Assembly (NCBI GenBank): GCA_001564135.1
Contig: LKNH01000070.1
Span: 1-10,458, forward strand
Direction of reading: 5' to 3'
DNA length: 10,458 bases
From: Halobacteriaceae archaeon Tc-Br11_E2g27
GTDB lineage: Archaea; Halobacteriota; Halobacteria; Halobacteriales; Haloarculaceae
This document shows positions 1 to 5,872 of this stretch, piece after piece. The notes beneath the pieces are model-generated. The model searched no databases, was not told where the DNA came from, and worked only from the letters and a program-made list of their open reading frames with translations. Both the position numbers and the translations under genes were made by a program. Every line of letters begins with the position of its first letter. The first letter of the stretch is position 1.

Positions 1-774
1 AATCAGACCCTTGCGATGCTGTTCGAGAAACCCTCGACACGGACCCGTATCTCCTTCGAGACGGGGATGACGAAACTCGGCGGCCACGCAATCTTTCTCG
101 GCCCCGACGATATCCATCTCGGCCACGGAGAGCCGATTCGCGATACCGCACGCGCAATTTCGCGGTATGCCGATTTCATCATGGCTCGCGTCTTCGACCA
201 CGCGGATGTCGTCGAACTCGCGGAGTTTGCGACGGTGCCGGTCATCAACGGCCTCACTGACGATGCACATCCCTGTCAGACCCTTGCCGACCTGCTGACT
301 ATCCGCGAGCGGTTTGGCGGGTTCGATGTCGACGTTGCATGGGTTGGCGACGGCAACAACGTCTGTCAGTCGTTCGTTCTTGGAGCAGCGATGACTGACC
401 TCGACGTAACCGTGGCAACCCCCGAAGGATACGGTATCAGCGACGGTGTTCGCAAGCGAGCAGCGGGCCTTGATGGCGCACCAACCGAAACGAACGACCC
501 GGAAGCCGCCGTTGCGGATGCTGATATCGTCTACACTGACGTCTGGGTCAGTATGGGCCAGGAGGACGAGCGTGAGGAGAAACTGGAAGCGTTCGAAGGC
601 TTTCAACTCACGACCGACCTCGTTGGCGACCGGCCAGTGATGCACTGTCTGCCTGCCCATCGCGGTGAAGAGATTACCGACGACGTGCTCGAAAGCGACA
701 ACGCGATTGTGTGGGACCAGGCCGAAAACCGCCTCCACGCACAGAACGGGTTGTTGTACTGGTTGACTCAATAA
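1..774 (+). CDS. argF: Ornithine carbamoyltransferase, 3' part (start lies outside the window)
   Basis: This enzyme joins carbamoyl phosphate to ornithine to make citrulline in arginine synthesis, in the cytoplasm. The frame is open from base 1, so the ATG at 16 is internal and roughly the first 40-odd residues are missing. Visible family motifs are FEKPSTRTR (bases 22-48, carbamoyl-phosphate loop), HPCQ (268-279), the SMG loop in DVWVSMGQE (about 538-564), and HCLP (643-654, ornithine-side catalytic cysteine). The C-terminal helix has the usual WDQAENRLHAQN pattern. HCLP and the SMG loop favour ornithine over aspartate carbamoyltransferase. In haloarchaea argF commonly sits at the end of an arginine cluster, so upstream arg genes are likely but not visible. 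The 200 bases after the stop suggest that the transcript ends here. All catalytic motifs in the visible part look intact. Confidence 0.97.
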   Translation, partial: NQTLAMLFEKPSTRTRISFETGMTKLGGHAIFLGPDDIHLGHGEPIRDTARAISRYADFIMARVFDHADVVELAEFATVPVINGLTDDAHPCQTLADLLTIRERFGGFDVDVAWVGDGNNVCQSFVLGAAMTDLDVTVATPEGYGISDGVRKRAAGLDGAPTETNDPEAAVADADIVYTDVWVSMGQEDEREEKLEAFEGFQLTTDLVGDRPVMHCLPAHRGEEITDDVLESDNAIVWDQAENRLHAQNGLLYWLTQ

Positions 775-862
775 TAGATATCAGAGTCGACCGCCCCGGA
801 GTGCGTACGAGGATGAATCCGGTAACAGACCACCGAATATGGGTTCGGAAATTGAGAGCGAC

Positions 863-931
863 ACTTTACTCGTCAAAATGCGGGTTAAATCCGAGAAAAT
901 GCAACTTAACTCGATGAAATCCCATGTAAAG
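863..931. repeat. Three imperfect tandem ~20-bp direct repeats upstream of a small gene
   Basis: Three units start at 871, 892 and 912. They read CGTCAAAATGCGGGTTAAAT, CGAGAAAATGCAACTTAACT and CGATGAAATCCCATGTAAAG. Ten of 20 positions agree in all three, and 14 of 20 agree between the first two. The shared pattern is CG, then AAAT, then C, then TAA. The similarity extends left of the first unit: bases 863-881 match 904-922 at 14 of 19 positions. A period of 20-21 bp is about two DNA turns, so copies would face the same side of the helix. The array ends 10 bp before the TATA box at 942, where a haloarchaeal activator would bind. A role as operator is inference; random AT-rich similarity is the alternative. 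Confidence 0.5.
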
Positions 932-941
932 ATATCCCCCG

Positions 942-947
942 TTTATA
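942..947 (+). promoter_or_regulatory. TATA box of the small gene at 975
   Basis: TTTATA sits about 30 bases before the ATG at 975, in a region that turns AT-rich just before it. In haloarchaea transcription starts roughly 25-27 bases after the TATA centre, which here gives a start at about 970-975. The mRNA would be leaderless or nearly so, in keeping with the absence of a Shine-Dalgarno sequence. Confidence 0.6.
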
Positions 948-974
948 CACATCCACCGGATAACCTCGGATGCA

Positions 975-1211
975 ATGACACCAGCAGACAACGCAGATGA
1001 CACAGCACAGAACGCAGGAAACGAAACGGCGAGCCAGGCACCAGCCGGTGACATTCCAGAAGAGGCACCCGGCTTCGTCGGCGAGATACTTGAAGAAATC
1101 AGTGCGGACGCGACAGGGTTAGGAGAGGCAATCCGTGAAATCGTATCGGGTGCCAACCCAGCTGAGGTCGCCGCCGTCGCCGTCGATATCGCCGCAGTCA
1201 TTCCACTGTAA
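975..1211 (+). CDS. Small acidic protein of unknown function (78 aa)
   Basis: I do not recognise this protein. It is acidic, as expected of a haloarchaeal cytosolic protein. Residues 1-27 are polar and rich in Asn, Asp, Ala and Thr and look disordered. Residues about 32-60 could form an amphipathic helix (EILEEISADATGLGEAI). The last 20 residues are Ala/Val-rich and end in AVIPL. There is no signal peptide, cysteine or metal motif. Support for a real gene comes from the TATA box at 942-947 at leaderless distance, the repeat array before it, and a haloarchaeal amino-acid composition. The ATG at 975 is the natural start; the nearby ATG at 970 leads to an immediate stop. An overlapping minus-strand frame (866-1300) has no such support. 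It is a single-gene unit between argF and a surface protein, so the context does not suggest a role. Confidence 0.6.
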   Translation: MTPADNADDTAQNAGNETASQAPAGDIPEEAPGFVGEILEEISADATGLGEAIREIVSGANPAEVAAVAVDIAAVIPL

Positions 1212-1300
1212 CATAACGAAGAACACACGTAGTGTGCCCTGCCGACGACGACAATCACTGCAACTGACTGTAACACCACTGGGTGTAGAGTAACAGACAA

Positions 1301-1308
1301 ATTTTATT
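1301..1308 (+). promoter_or_regulatory. Possible TATA box for the surface protein gene
   Basis: ATTTTATT is the most TATA-like element in the 224-base gap before the gene at 1436. It would start a transcript near 1330 with a leader of about 105 bases, which fits the presence of a Shine-Dalgarno site in that leader. An inverted repeat ACACC/GGTGT (1273-1277 with 1282-1286) lies just upstream, and GGGTGT occurs at 1281 and 1315 on either side of the element. Confidence 0.35.
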
Positions 1309-1421
1309 CCAACCGGGTGTTCCAGAGCCCTCTACAGCGACTGTAACGTTCAGCCACTCGGTGAAAGTAGTCGGTATCGACTGACGAAAGACGAGAGTCA
1401 CCAGCTACAAGCCCCTTCAGC

Positions 1422-1427
1422 AGGAGG
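1422..1427 (+). promoter_or_regulatory. Shine-Dalgarno site of the PGF-CTERM gene
   Basis: A perfect AGGAGG (within CAGGAGGGC) ends 8 bases before the ATG at 1436. It is the only strong ribosome binding site I see in the window. The other genes lack one and tend to have TATA boxes at leaderless distance. It fixes the start codon and implies a transcript with a true 5' leader. Confidence 0.8.
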
Positions 1428-1435
1428 GCACTACT

Positions 1436-2191
1436 ATGCACGCACGCCATAGCGCACTTGCAGTCTCTCTCGCTGTACTTGCCCTACTGATGCTCACTAT
1501 CGGCGCAGCAGGGAGTGCTGTCGCGGCAGACCACCACGACGAGCCAGCATTCGTCGTAGATCTCGACGCAGACGGCGACGCGACGGTTACGTCCGTGTTG
1601 ACCTACGACTTTGAGAGCGATACCGAGCAGGAGGCTTTCGAGGATCTAAGCGAGGATGATGAAGCCCAATCGGAGTTCCGTGACCGCTTCGAGGAGCGCA
1701 AGAACGGAATCGCCGAAGGCGCAGCCGAAGAGACCGACCGAGAAATGTCGGTTTCGGATGCCGAGGTTGAGCTGTACACCACCGACGACGTCGGCGTGGT
1801 AGAATTGTCGGTCCGGTGGCATGGTCTCGCCGCAGTAGACGACGATTCGGTTACAGTGACGGAGCCCTTCGCCAGCGGGTTCACTCCCGACCACCAGTTC
1901 GTACTCGTCGGACCCGATGAATACGAGCCAACGACAGTGACGCCCGAAGCGTCAGACTCCGACGATAGAACGCTTATCTGGGAGGCTGGAACAGATCTCG
2001 ACGGATTCGAGGTGACGTTCACAGCCGACAACATTGACGAAGAAGATGACGAGGCAGATGATGTTGACGAGGAAGACGACGAAGAAGATGCTGAAGCGGC
2101 CGATGACGACGGGCCCGGGTTCGGTATCGGAATCGGGTTGGTCGCGTTTCTGGCAGCGACCGTCGGTATCGTCCGCCGGATATCCGCGTAA
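1436..2191 (+). CDS. Secreted PGF-CTERM surface protein (251 aa)
   Basis: This is an exported protein likely anchored to the cell surface. Residues 1-31 form a Sec-type signal peptide: a positive start, a hydrophobic core (about 8-25) and an AVA/AD cleavage site. It has neither a lipobox nor a twin arginine. Residues about 35-195 form a beta-rich acidic domain resembling an uncharacterised haloarchaeal family, possibly Pfam DUF7345 (from memory, not checked). Residues 198-226 are an Asp/Glu-rich linker. Residues 227-251 are PGFGIGIGLVAFLAA, then a short hydrophobic run and RR: the PGF-CTERM tripartite signal. In this family archaeosortase ArtA processes the tail and replaces it with a lipid anchor. 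The start is set by AGGAGG 8 bases upstream. The ligand or role of the ectodomain is unknown. The gene converges on the transducer gene with 43 bp between the stops. Confidence 0.95.
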   Translation: MHARHSALAVSLAVLALLMLTIGAAGSAVAADHHDEPAFVVDLDADGDATVTSVLTYDFESDTEQEAFEDLSEDDEAQSEFRDRFEERKNGIAEGAAEETDREMSVSDAEVELYTTDDVGVVELSVRWHGLAAVDDDSVTVTEPFASGFTPDHQFVLVGPDEYEPTTVTPEASDSDDRTLIWEAGTDLDGFEVTFTADNIDEEDDEADDVDEEDDEEDAEAADDDGPGFGIGIGLVAFLAATVGIVRRISA

Positions 2192-2234
2192 TCCACACGC
2201 TTTTCGAGAATCCTCGCTCAATCAAGACAACCAG

Positions 2235-3923
2235 CTACGCCGGTTTGATAGCGGTTTCCGTTACCTCCTGGGAGACGGTAAACGAATCGAGTAGCGAAAG
2301 CAGGTCGTCGGACTGAGTCGATAGCTGGTGAACGTTGTCGCTCACCTCCGAGATAGCGGCGGTCTGTTCCTCGGTCGAAGCGGCAACGTTTTCGGCCTGT
2401 GCTGTCGTTTCCTCGCTGATACCCGCTACCTCGTCAACCATCGATACCACTTCCTGTGCGGTGTTTGCCTGTTCGTCCGTGGCCCGACTAATTTCCTGAA
2501 TTGTGGAGTTGACCGTCGTCACCTCCTCGACAATATCTTCGAAATCATGGAGCGTCGTCTCGATGGTTCCAACGCTTTCTGAAACCTGTGTCTCCATCGA
2601 CTGGACATCAGAAACGGTCTCGGCAGATGTGTCCTGCACGTCATCGATACGCTGTGAGATATCCGTCGCGTAGGATTTTGTCTCCTCAGCCAGCGATTTG
2701 ACTTCGTCAGCAACGACAGCAAATCCGTCACCGGCCTCCCCAGCACGGGCCGCCTCGATACCGGCGTTCAGCGCCAGCAGGTTCGTTTGCTCTGCAATCT
2801 CGTCGATAAACGAGACAATTTCGTCAATCTCGCCAATCTGGTCAACCAACTCCTCAACAGCAGCGGCGGTCTCGCTGATTCCCTCTTCGAGCTGGTCGAG
2901 TTCCTCGATAGCATCTTTTGCGGCTTCGCGTCCGGAGCGACTTCGCTCTGCAGCCTGCTCGGCAGTGTTTGCGGCATCATCAGCGGAGGCGGCAATCTCC
3001 TCGACCGTGGCCGAAAGCGTGTTAATCTCCTGTGCGACGCGCTGGAGTTCATCGGTCTGGCGGGAGGCACCCTCCGAAATTTCCTGGACGGAGCCAGCAA
3101 CTTCGTCGCTTGCGTTATCGACTTCGCTCATGGTCAGCGAGACATCGTCGCTTGCCTCGGAGACATCTCCTGCAAACGCCTGGACCTCGCTGATTGTCGA
3201 ACCAATCGTCTCGATGAGTTCGTTGTAATTTTCGACCAGTTGTTCGTACTGCTCTTCCTCAAGCGTCAGTTCCTCCTTCTCAATTGTTGCAGTCAGGTCA
3301 CCATCCTGTGCTCGCTCAGCAGCATCGCTAAAGGCGAGAACAAGTGCCTGTAAGTTCATCGACCGACGTTCCATCCGGTTGCTCATCTCCTGGAGATTTT
3401 CGGTGTACTCTTTGAGACTTGTCGACATCTGAGACATCGACTCACCAAACTCCCCGGGGACGTCCTCCTCAAGTACATCCGCGTCGAATTGTTGTTGTGC
3501 CAGTGCATCTGCCTGTTTTGCAACGGTTACCAGAAACTCCTGCATCTCCGCAAAGGAGTTCTGCAGACTACCTATTTCGTCCGGTTGGTCCGAATACGTA
3601 ACCTCAGTATCGACCGCTCCGCTGGCAATAGCGTTTGCCTTCGATTCGAGCGAGATGATTGGTTCGGTAAAGTCCTGTCGCACGATGAGCAGTGTGTTGA
3701 ACAGGACAAGAATAGCCAGGAAAAACAATACTCCCGCAACCCCATACCAGAGAACACCACTGAAAAGAAACGGGGCGATGAATATCGCAATCGTCACTGC
3801 AAACTGTAACACGACCGCAGCGACAACTTTGCGTTCAATTGACTGTGTAATACCGAGAATATCCATCGTCCCCCAGAGGAACTTCTCATATTGGGTGCGA
3901 ACTGTCGACGGCTGGGTTCCCAT
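2235..3923 (-). CDS. Methyl-accepting transducer (Htr), MpcT-like architecture
   Basis: This is a taxis receptor that should signal through CheW and CheA to the archaellum. Residue numbers count from the start given here. Two membrane helices lie at about 33-54 and 57-81 with only a few residues between them, so there is no extracellular sensor domain. A HAMP domain follows at about 82-131 (with DEIGSL), and a second HAMP-like unit at about 194-240 (with GDLT). The long coiled coil has the conserved hairpin tip at about 375-414 (EQTNLLALNAGIEAARAGEA, then GDGFAVVADEV). Glu/Gln pairs such as EISEGASRQTDEL (about 281-293) and EEQTAAISE (518-526) are candidate methylation sites. The same layout is known in Halobacterium MpcT (Htr14), which responds to membrane potential; a matching role here is inference. 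The frame opens at 3935, but a TATA box at 3948-3955 predicts transcription from about 3925, so the ATG at 3923 fits a leaderless start. The ATG at 3866 is an alternative. Confidence 0.96.
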   Translation of the reverse strand: MGTQPSTVRTQYEKFLWGTMDILGITQSIERKVVAAVVLQFAVTIAIFIAPFLFSGVLWYGVAGVLFFLAILVLFNTLLIVRQDFTEPIISLESKANAIASGAVDTEVTYSDQPDEIGSLQNSFAEMQEFLVTVAKQADALAQQQFDADVLEEDVPGEFGESMSQMSTSLKEYTENLQEMSNRMERRSMNLQALVLAFSDAAERAQDGDLTATIEKEELTLEEEQYEQLVENYNELIETIGSTISEVQAFAGDVSEASDDVSLTMSEVDNASDEVAGSVQEISEGASRQTDELQRVAQEINTLSATVEEIAASADDAANTAEQAAERSRSGREAAKDAIEELDQLEEGISETAAAVEELVDQIGEIDEIVSFIDEIAEQTNLLALNAGIEAARAGEAGDGFAVVADEVKSLAEETKSYATDISQRIDDVQDTSAETVSDVQSMETQVSESVGTIETTLHDFEDIVEEVTTVNSTIQEISRATDEQANTAQEVVSMVDEVAGISEETTAQAENVAASTEEQTAAISEVSDNVHQLSTQSDDLLSLLDSFTVSQEVTETAIKPA

Positions 3924-3947
3924 ACAGTAGTGCATGAAAACCAGCGT

Positions 3948-3955
3948 GATAAAAT
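3948..3955 (-). promoter_or_regulatory. TATA box of the transducer gene
   Basis: On the minus strand the sequence reads ATTTTATC, centred about 27 bases before the ATG at 3923. It lies in the roughly 90-base gap after the MBL hydrolase gene. The transducer therefore probably has its own promoter even though the upstream gene points the same way. Confidence 0.6.
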
Positions 3956-4013
3956 CCTATGGTCAGCGGCTAACCTTGAAAACACGCAAAGGCAATACTG
4001 TTGGGAAACATAC

Positions 4014-4892
4014 TCAAAGAGAGTACTGTTCCCCATCAAGCGCAAGCGGTTCCGCAAACGCCTCGTCTTCGGGGTAGTAGTGTGCGATATGGACAAGTCG
4101 GGTCCGCGTCGCATCCAGTTCTTCAGCGACTGCTAGCGCTCCCTCCCGAGTCATATGTTTGCTCCCAAACGTCCGGGCAATGCCGTCCGCAGTGTAATGT
4201 GCCCCGCCGATTGGGTGATGCTCCGCGAGGTGAGCCGGGACGATACCATCAGCAAGCAGGAGGTCAGCCCCAGAAAGCAGTTCTCGTGAGCGCTCAGGAA
4301 TCGCATAACACGTATCTCCGGTTATCGAGAGTGTTGCCCCAGTTTCGATGTCCTCGATAACGAGACCATAGCAAAGCAGCGGTGGATGGTCGACGGGAAC
4401 AAGCGTGACCTCGAATCCACAGGTTTGAAACGGTTCAAACGGTGTACACGGTTCAACAGTCAACTGGTCAAGATACGCATAATCAGTCGCAACGCTCTCT
4501 GCCACGCTCTTGCCAGTAATTGGGTCACTTTCGTCTGCAGCGTAGACCGTCAGGTCATCAAACACCCGATAACAGTTCCCGAGTCCATCGAGATGGTCGA
4601 AATGGATGTGGGTAATGATACCTGCATCAGGGAGTGGAACATCCTCTCGGAGGAACTGTCGGCGAAAATCTGGGCTAAAATCGACGAGGAGTGATTCGCC
4701 AGTTCGCTCATTTTCAACGTGGACGGAAAAACGGGTCCGTTCGACACCCTCCGCTGTGAGCGTTGCTCCCCTGGTTCTCGCCTGCTCGCGTAGCTCCTCG
4801 TCCGGGTTGCGTGCCCGAGTGCACGTCTCACACGAACAGCCGACGGTCGGCGTTCCGGTCGTATCGCCAGTTCCCAACAGGGTAACCTGCAT
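4014..4892 (-). CDS. PhnP-like metallo-beta-lactamase-fold hydrolase
   Basis: This is a metal-dependent hydrolase of the MBL fold, 292 residues, cytoplasmic. It opens with a beta strand and LGTGDTTGTPTVG, then C19, C21 and C24 (GCSCETC), which match the structural zinc site of PhnP-type proteins. The catalytic metal site has H95, H97, D99 and H100 (HIHFDH), H159 (VDHPP), D183 (TGDT), D205 and H268 (LVHIAH). H236 in GSKHMTREGA matches the PhnP-type H-M motif. PhnP in Escherichia coli is a cyclic phosphodiesterase that acts on phosphoribosyl cyclic phosphate, but no phosphonate genes are nearby, so the substrate is open. The ATG at 4892 gives a canonical MBL N-terminus. It is the third of four minus-strand genes, 87 bases after the small acidic gene. 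Only a weak T-rich element (about 4918-4925) lies at promoter distance. Confidence 0.94.
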   Translation of the reverse strand: MQVTLLGTGDTTGTPTVGCSCETCTRARNPDEELREQARTRGATLTAEGVERTRFSVHVENERTGESLLVDFSPDFRRQFLREDVPLPDAGIITHIHFDHLDGLGNCYRVFDDLTVYAADESDPITGKSVAESVATDYAYLDQLTVEPCTPFEPFQTCGFEVTLVPVDHPPLLCYGLVIEDIETGATLSITGDTCYAIPERSRELLSGADLLLADGIVPAHLAEHHPIGGAHYTADGIARTFGSKHMTREGALAVAEELDATRTRLVHIAHYYPEDEAFAEPLALDGEQYSL

Positions 4893-4979
4893 CTACAGAC
4901 AGTAGGGTGTCGGCGAACAAAAAGCCGTGTTTGCTGGCGATATTCGCATGCCGAGAGGGCGACAGTTGTTTTCGTTCAG

Positions 4980-5189
4980 TTAGCCTCCAGGGTCGCCGGT
5001 ATCCGCCTCTGCACCCTGGATTGCCTCTTCGAGACCGTCACGGACGGCCTCGTCAATGCGGCTCTCGCCGCGAAGTTCACGGTTACTGCCATCGTCTTCT
5101 TGTTCTTCAGTGACCTCCTCACCACCAGTAACGGAAACGAAGAGGTCGCCCAGTTCTTCTGTTCGGGTTGCAGACTGACTCTTACTCAT
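4980..5189 (-). CDS. Small acidic haloarchaeal protein of unknown function (69 aa)
   Basis: I recognise the style (short, acidic, haloarchaeal) but no function. The N-terminus MSKSQSATRTEELGDLFVSV has a likely short helix (TEELGDLFVSVTG). A Glu/Asp-rich centre follows (about 24-34), then a predicted helix IDEAVRDGLEEAIQGAEA (about 45-62) and a Gly-rich end. It has no cysteine, signal peptide or membrane segment. The ATG at 5189 is supported by a TATA-like CTATTTTAC at 5215-5223, about 30 bases upstream, which implies a leaderless mRNA. It lies 129 bases after archaemetzincin on the same strand and 87 bases before the MBL hydrolase. No functional link to either is evident. Confidence 0.8.
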   Translation of the reverse strand: MSKSQSATRTEELGDLFVSVTGGEEVTEEQEDDGSNRELRGESRIDEAVRDGLEEAIQGAEADTGDPGG

Positions 5190-5214
5190 GGTACGTATTA
5201 CTCTGAGAGAGGGA

Positions 5215-5223
5215 GTAAAATAG
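5215..5223 (-). promoter_or_regulatory. TATA box of the small acidic gene at 5189
   Basis: The minus strand reads CTATTTTAC, centred about 30 bases before the ATG at 5189, so the mRNA would have little or no leader. A second AT-rich element, ATTATTTAAAC at about 5247-5258, could be an alternative promoter. An interrupted palindrome TGTGTCATGTCACA lies further upstream at 5288-5301. Confidence 0.5.
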
Positions 5224-5318
5224 CTACTACACCTAACAGGATAGGTTTGTTTAAATAATGTGTTGATAAAGCACCGGAGGATAGCGGTGTGTCATGTCAC
5301 AGCACACATCTGGCCGCA

Positions 5319-5840
5319 TTATAAAATCGTCCGCTGACAGGTCCCACAGAGGTTCTCCTCTTTCAGATCGACTTCGCGCACGGTTGGCGAGAAGTTCATC
5401 ACACAGCGTTTGTTATCGCAGTGTTCGAGGCCGAGAGTATGGCCGATTTCGTGGACGACCTCCTTTCTGACGCGGTCTTCGAAGATATCTTCAGCGGACT
5501 GATTCGAAAAGCCACCATCCGAGGAGGTGCGCAGTCGGTACGTCGAGATGACGCTGCCGCTGCCACCGAGATAGGCAAGTCCAAAGACGTAGTTCCGACG
5601 GTGATAAAAGAGGTCCTTCGGCGTGATTCCGATGTTTTTCGTGCCATCGCCGACGCGTTTTGCTAAGTCGATAAACTCCTCTGCGCGGTACTGGTCGCGC
5701 GAGCTATCGTAGGCGTCTTCGGGGACTGGTTGCGTGCCATGGACGGTTACATCGCAGTCGTATACGGCCCGTAATCCGGCAGAGGCCTCCCGCTTGACGA
5801 CCGCGTCGACCTCGCCAACTGGCACGATGTCGACATGCAT
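5319..5840 (-). CDS. amzA: Archaemetzincin, zinc-dependent peptidase
   Basis: This is an archaeal member of the archaemetzincin family (peptidase family M54), 173 residues, cytoplasmic. The active site is HEIGHTLGLEHC: H130, H134 and H140 bind the catalytic zinc and E131 is the general base. The structural zinc knot is formed by C141, C146, C165 and C168 (CDNKRCVM, then 16 residues, then CGTC), with M148 as the metzincin methionine turn. The N-terminal part (VGEVDAVV, about 7-16) is the usual family opening. The frame extends to 5861, but the ATG at 5840 gives the typical N-terminus MHVDIVPVGE. A TATA-like TTTTTAAT (5865-5872 on the minus strand) lies about 28 bases upstream, pointing to a leaderless mRNA. 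It diverges from the UPF0146 gene. The natural substrates of archaeal members are not known to me. Confidence 0.96.
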   Translation of the reverse strand: MHVDIVPVGEVDAVVKREASAGLRAVYDCDVTVHGTQPVPEDAYDSSRDQYRAEEFIDLAKRVGDGTKNIGITPKDLFYHRRNYVFGLAYLGGSGSVISTYRLRTSSDGGFSNQSAEDIFEDRVRKEVVHEIGHTLGLEHCDNKRCVMNFSPTVREVDLKEENLCGTCQRTIL

Positions 5841-5847
5841 ACACACC

Positions 5848-5872
5848 TTTATGAGCCCCACACAATTAAAAA
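5848..5872. promoter_or_regulatory. Interlocked divergent core promoters (archaemetzincin / UPF0146)
   Basis: The minus strand has TTTTTAAT at 5865-5872, about 28 bases before the archaemetzincin ATG at 5840. The plus strand has TTTATG at 5848-5853, 27 bases before an in-frame GTG at 5878 of the UPF0146 gene. If both are used, the two preinitiation complexes would cover the same DNA and could not sit there together. If UPF0146 starts at the ATG at 5851, the archaemetzincin TATA box lies inside its first codons and no TATA box is seen at the right distance for UPF0146. Confidence 0.45.

Noticed and set aside
1224..1236. CACAC-GTA-GTGTG inverted repeat after the small gene, as a terminator
   Set aside because: The stem is only 5 bp and no T-run follows. 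Bacterial-style hairpin terminators are not expected in archaea.
866..1300. 144-aa minus-strand frame over the small gene
   Set aside because: Its product lacks haloarchaeal acidic composition, it has no promoter element, and it runs through the repeat array and the TATA box of the plus-strand gene.
1603..2196. 197-aa Ser-rich minus-strand frame
   Set aside because: The poly-Ser stretches are the complement of the Asp/Glu codons of the PGF-CTERM linker; it is a shadow of the real gene.
2698..3228. 176-aa Ser/Ala-rich plus-strand frame inside the transducer gene
   Set aside because: It is the antisense reading of the coiled-coil region, whose Glu/Ala/Asp-rich codons leave few stops on the other strand.
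4606..4905. 99-aa plus-strand frame opposite the MBL hydrolase N-terminus
   Set aside because: It is basic and Ser/Arg-rich, and it is antisense to the conserved zinc motif region of a well-supported gene.
5734..5850. N-terminal extension of the UPF0146 gene back to 5734
   Set aside because: It would overlap the archaemetzincin coding region on the other strand, and the extra residues are Ser/Thr/Arg-rich, unlike the family's N-terminus.
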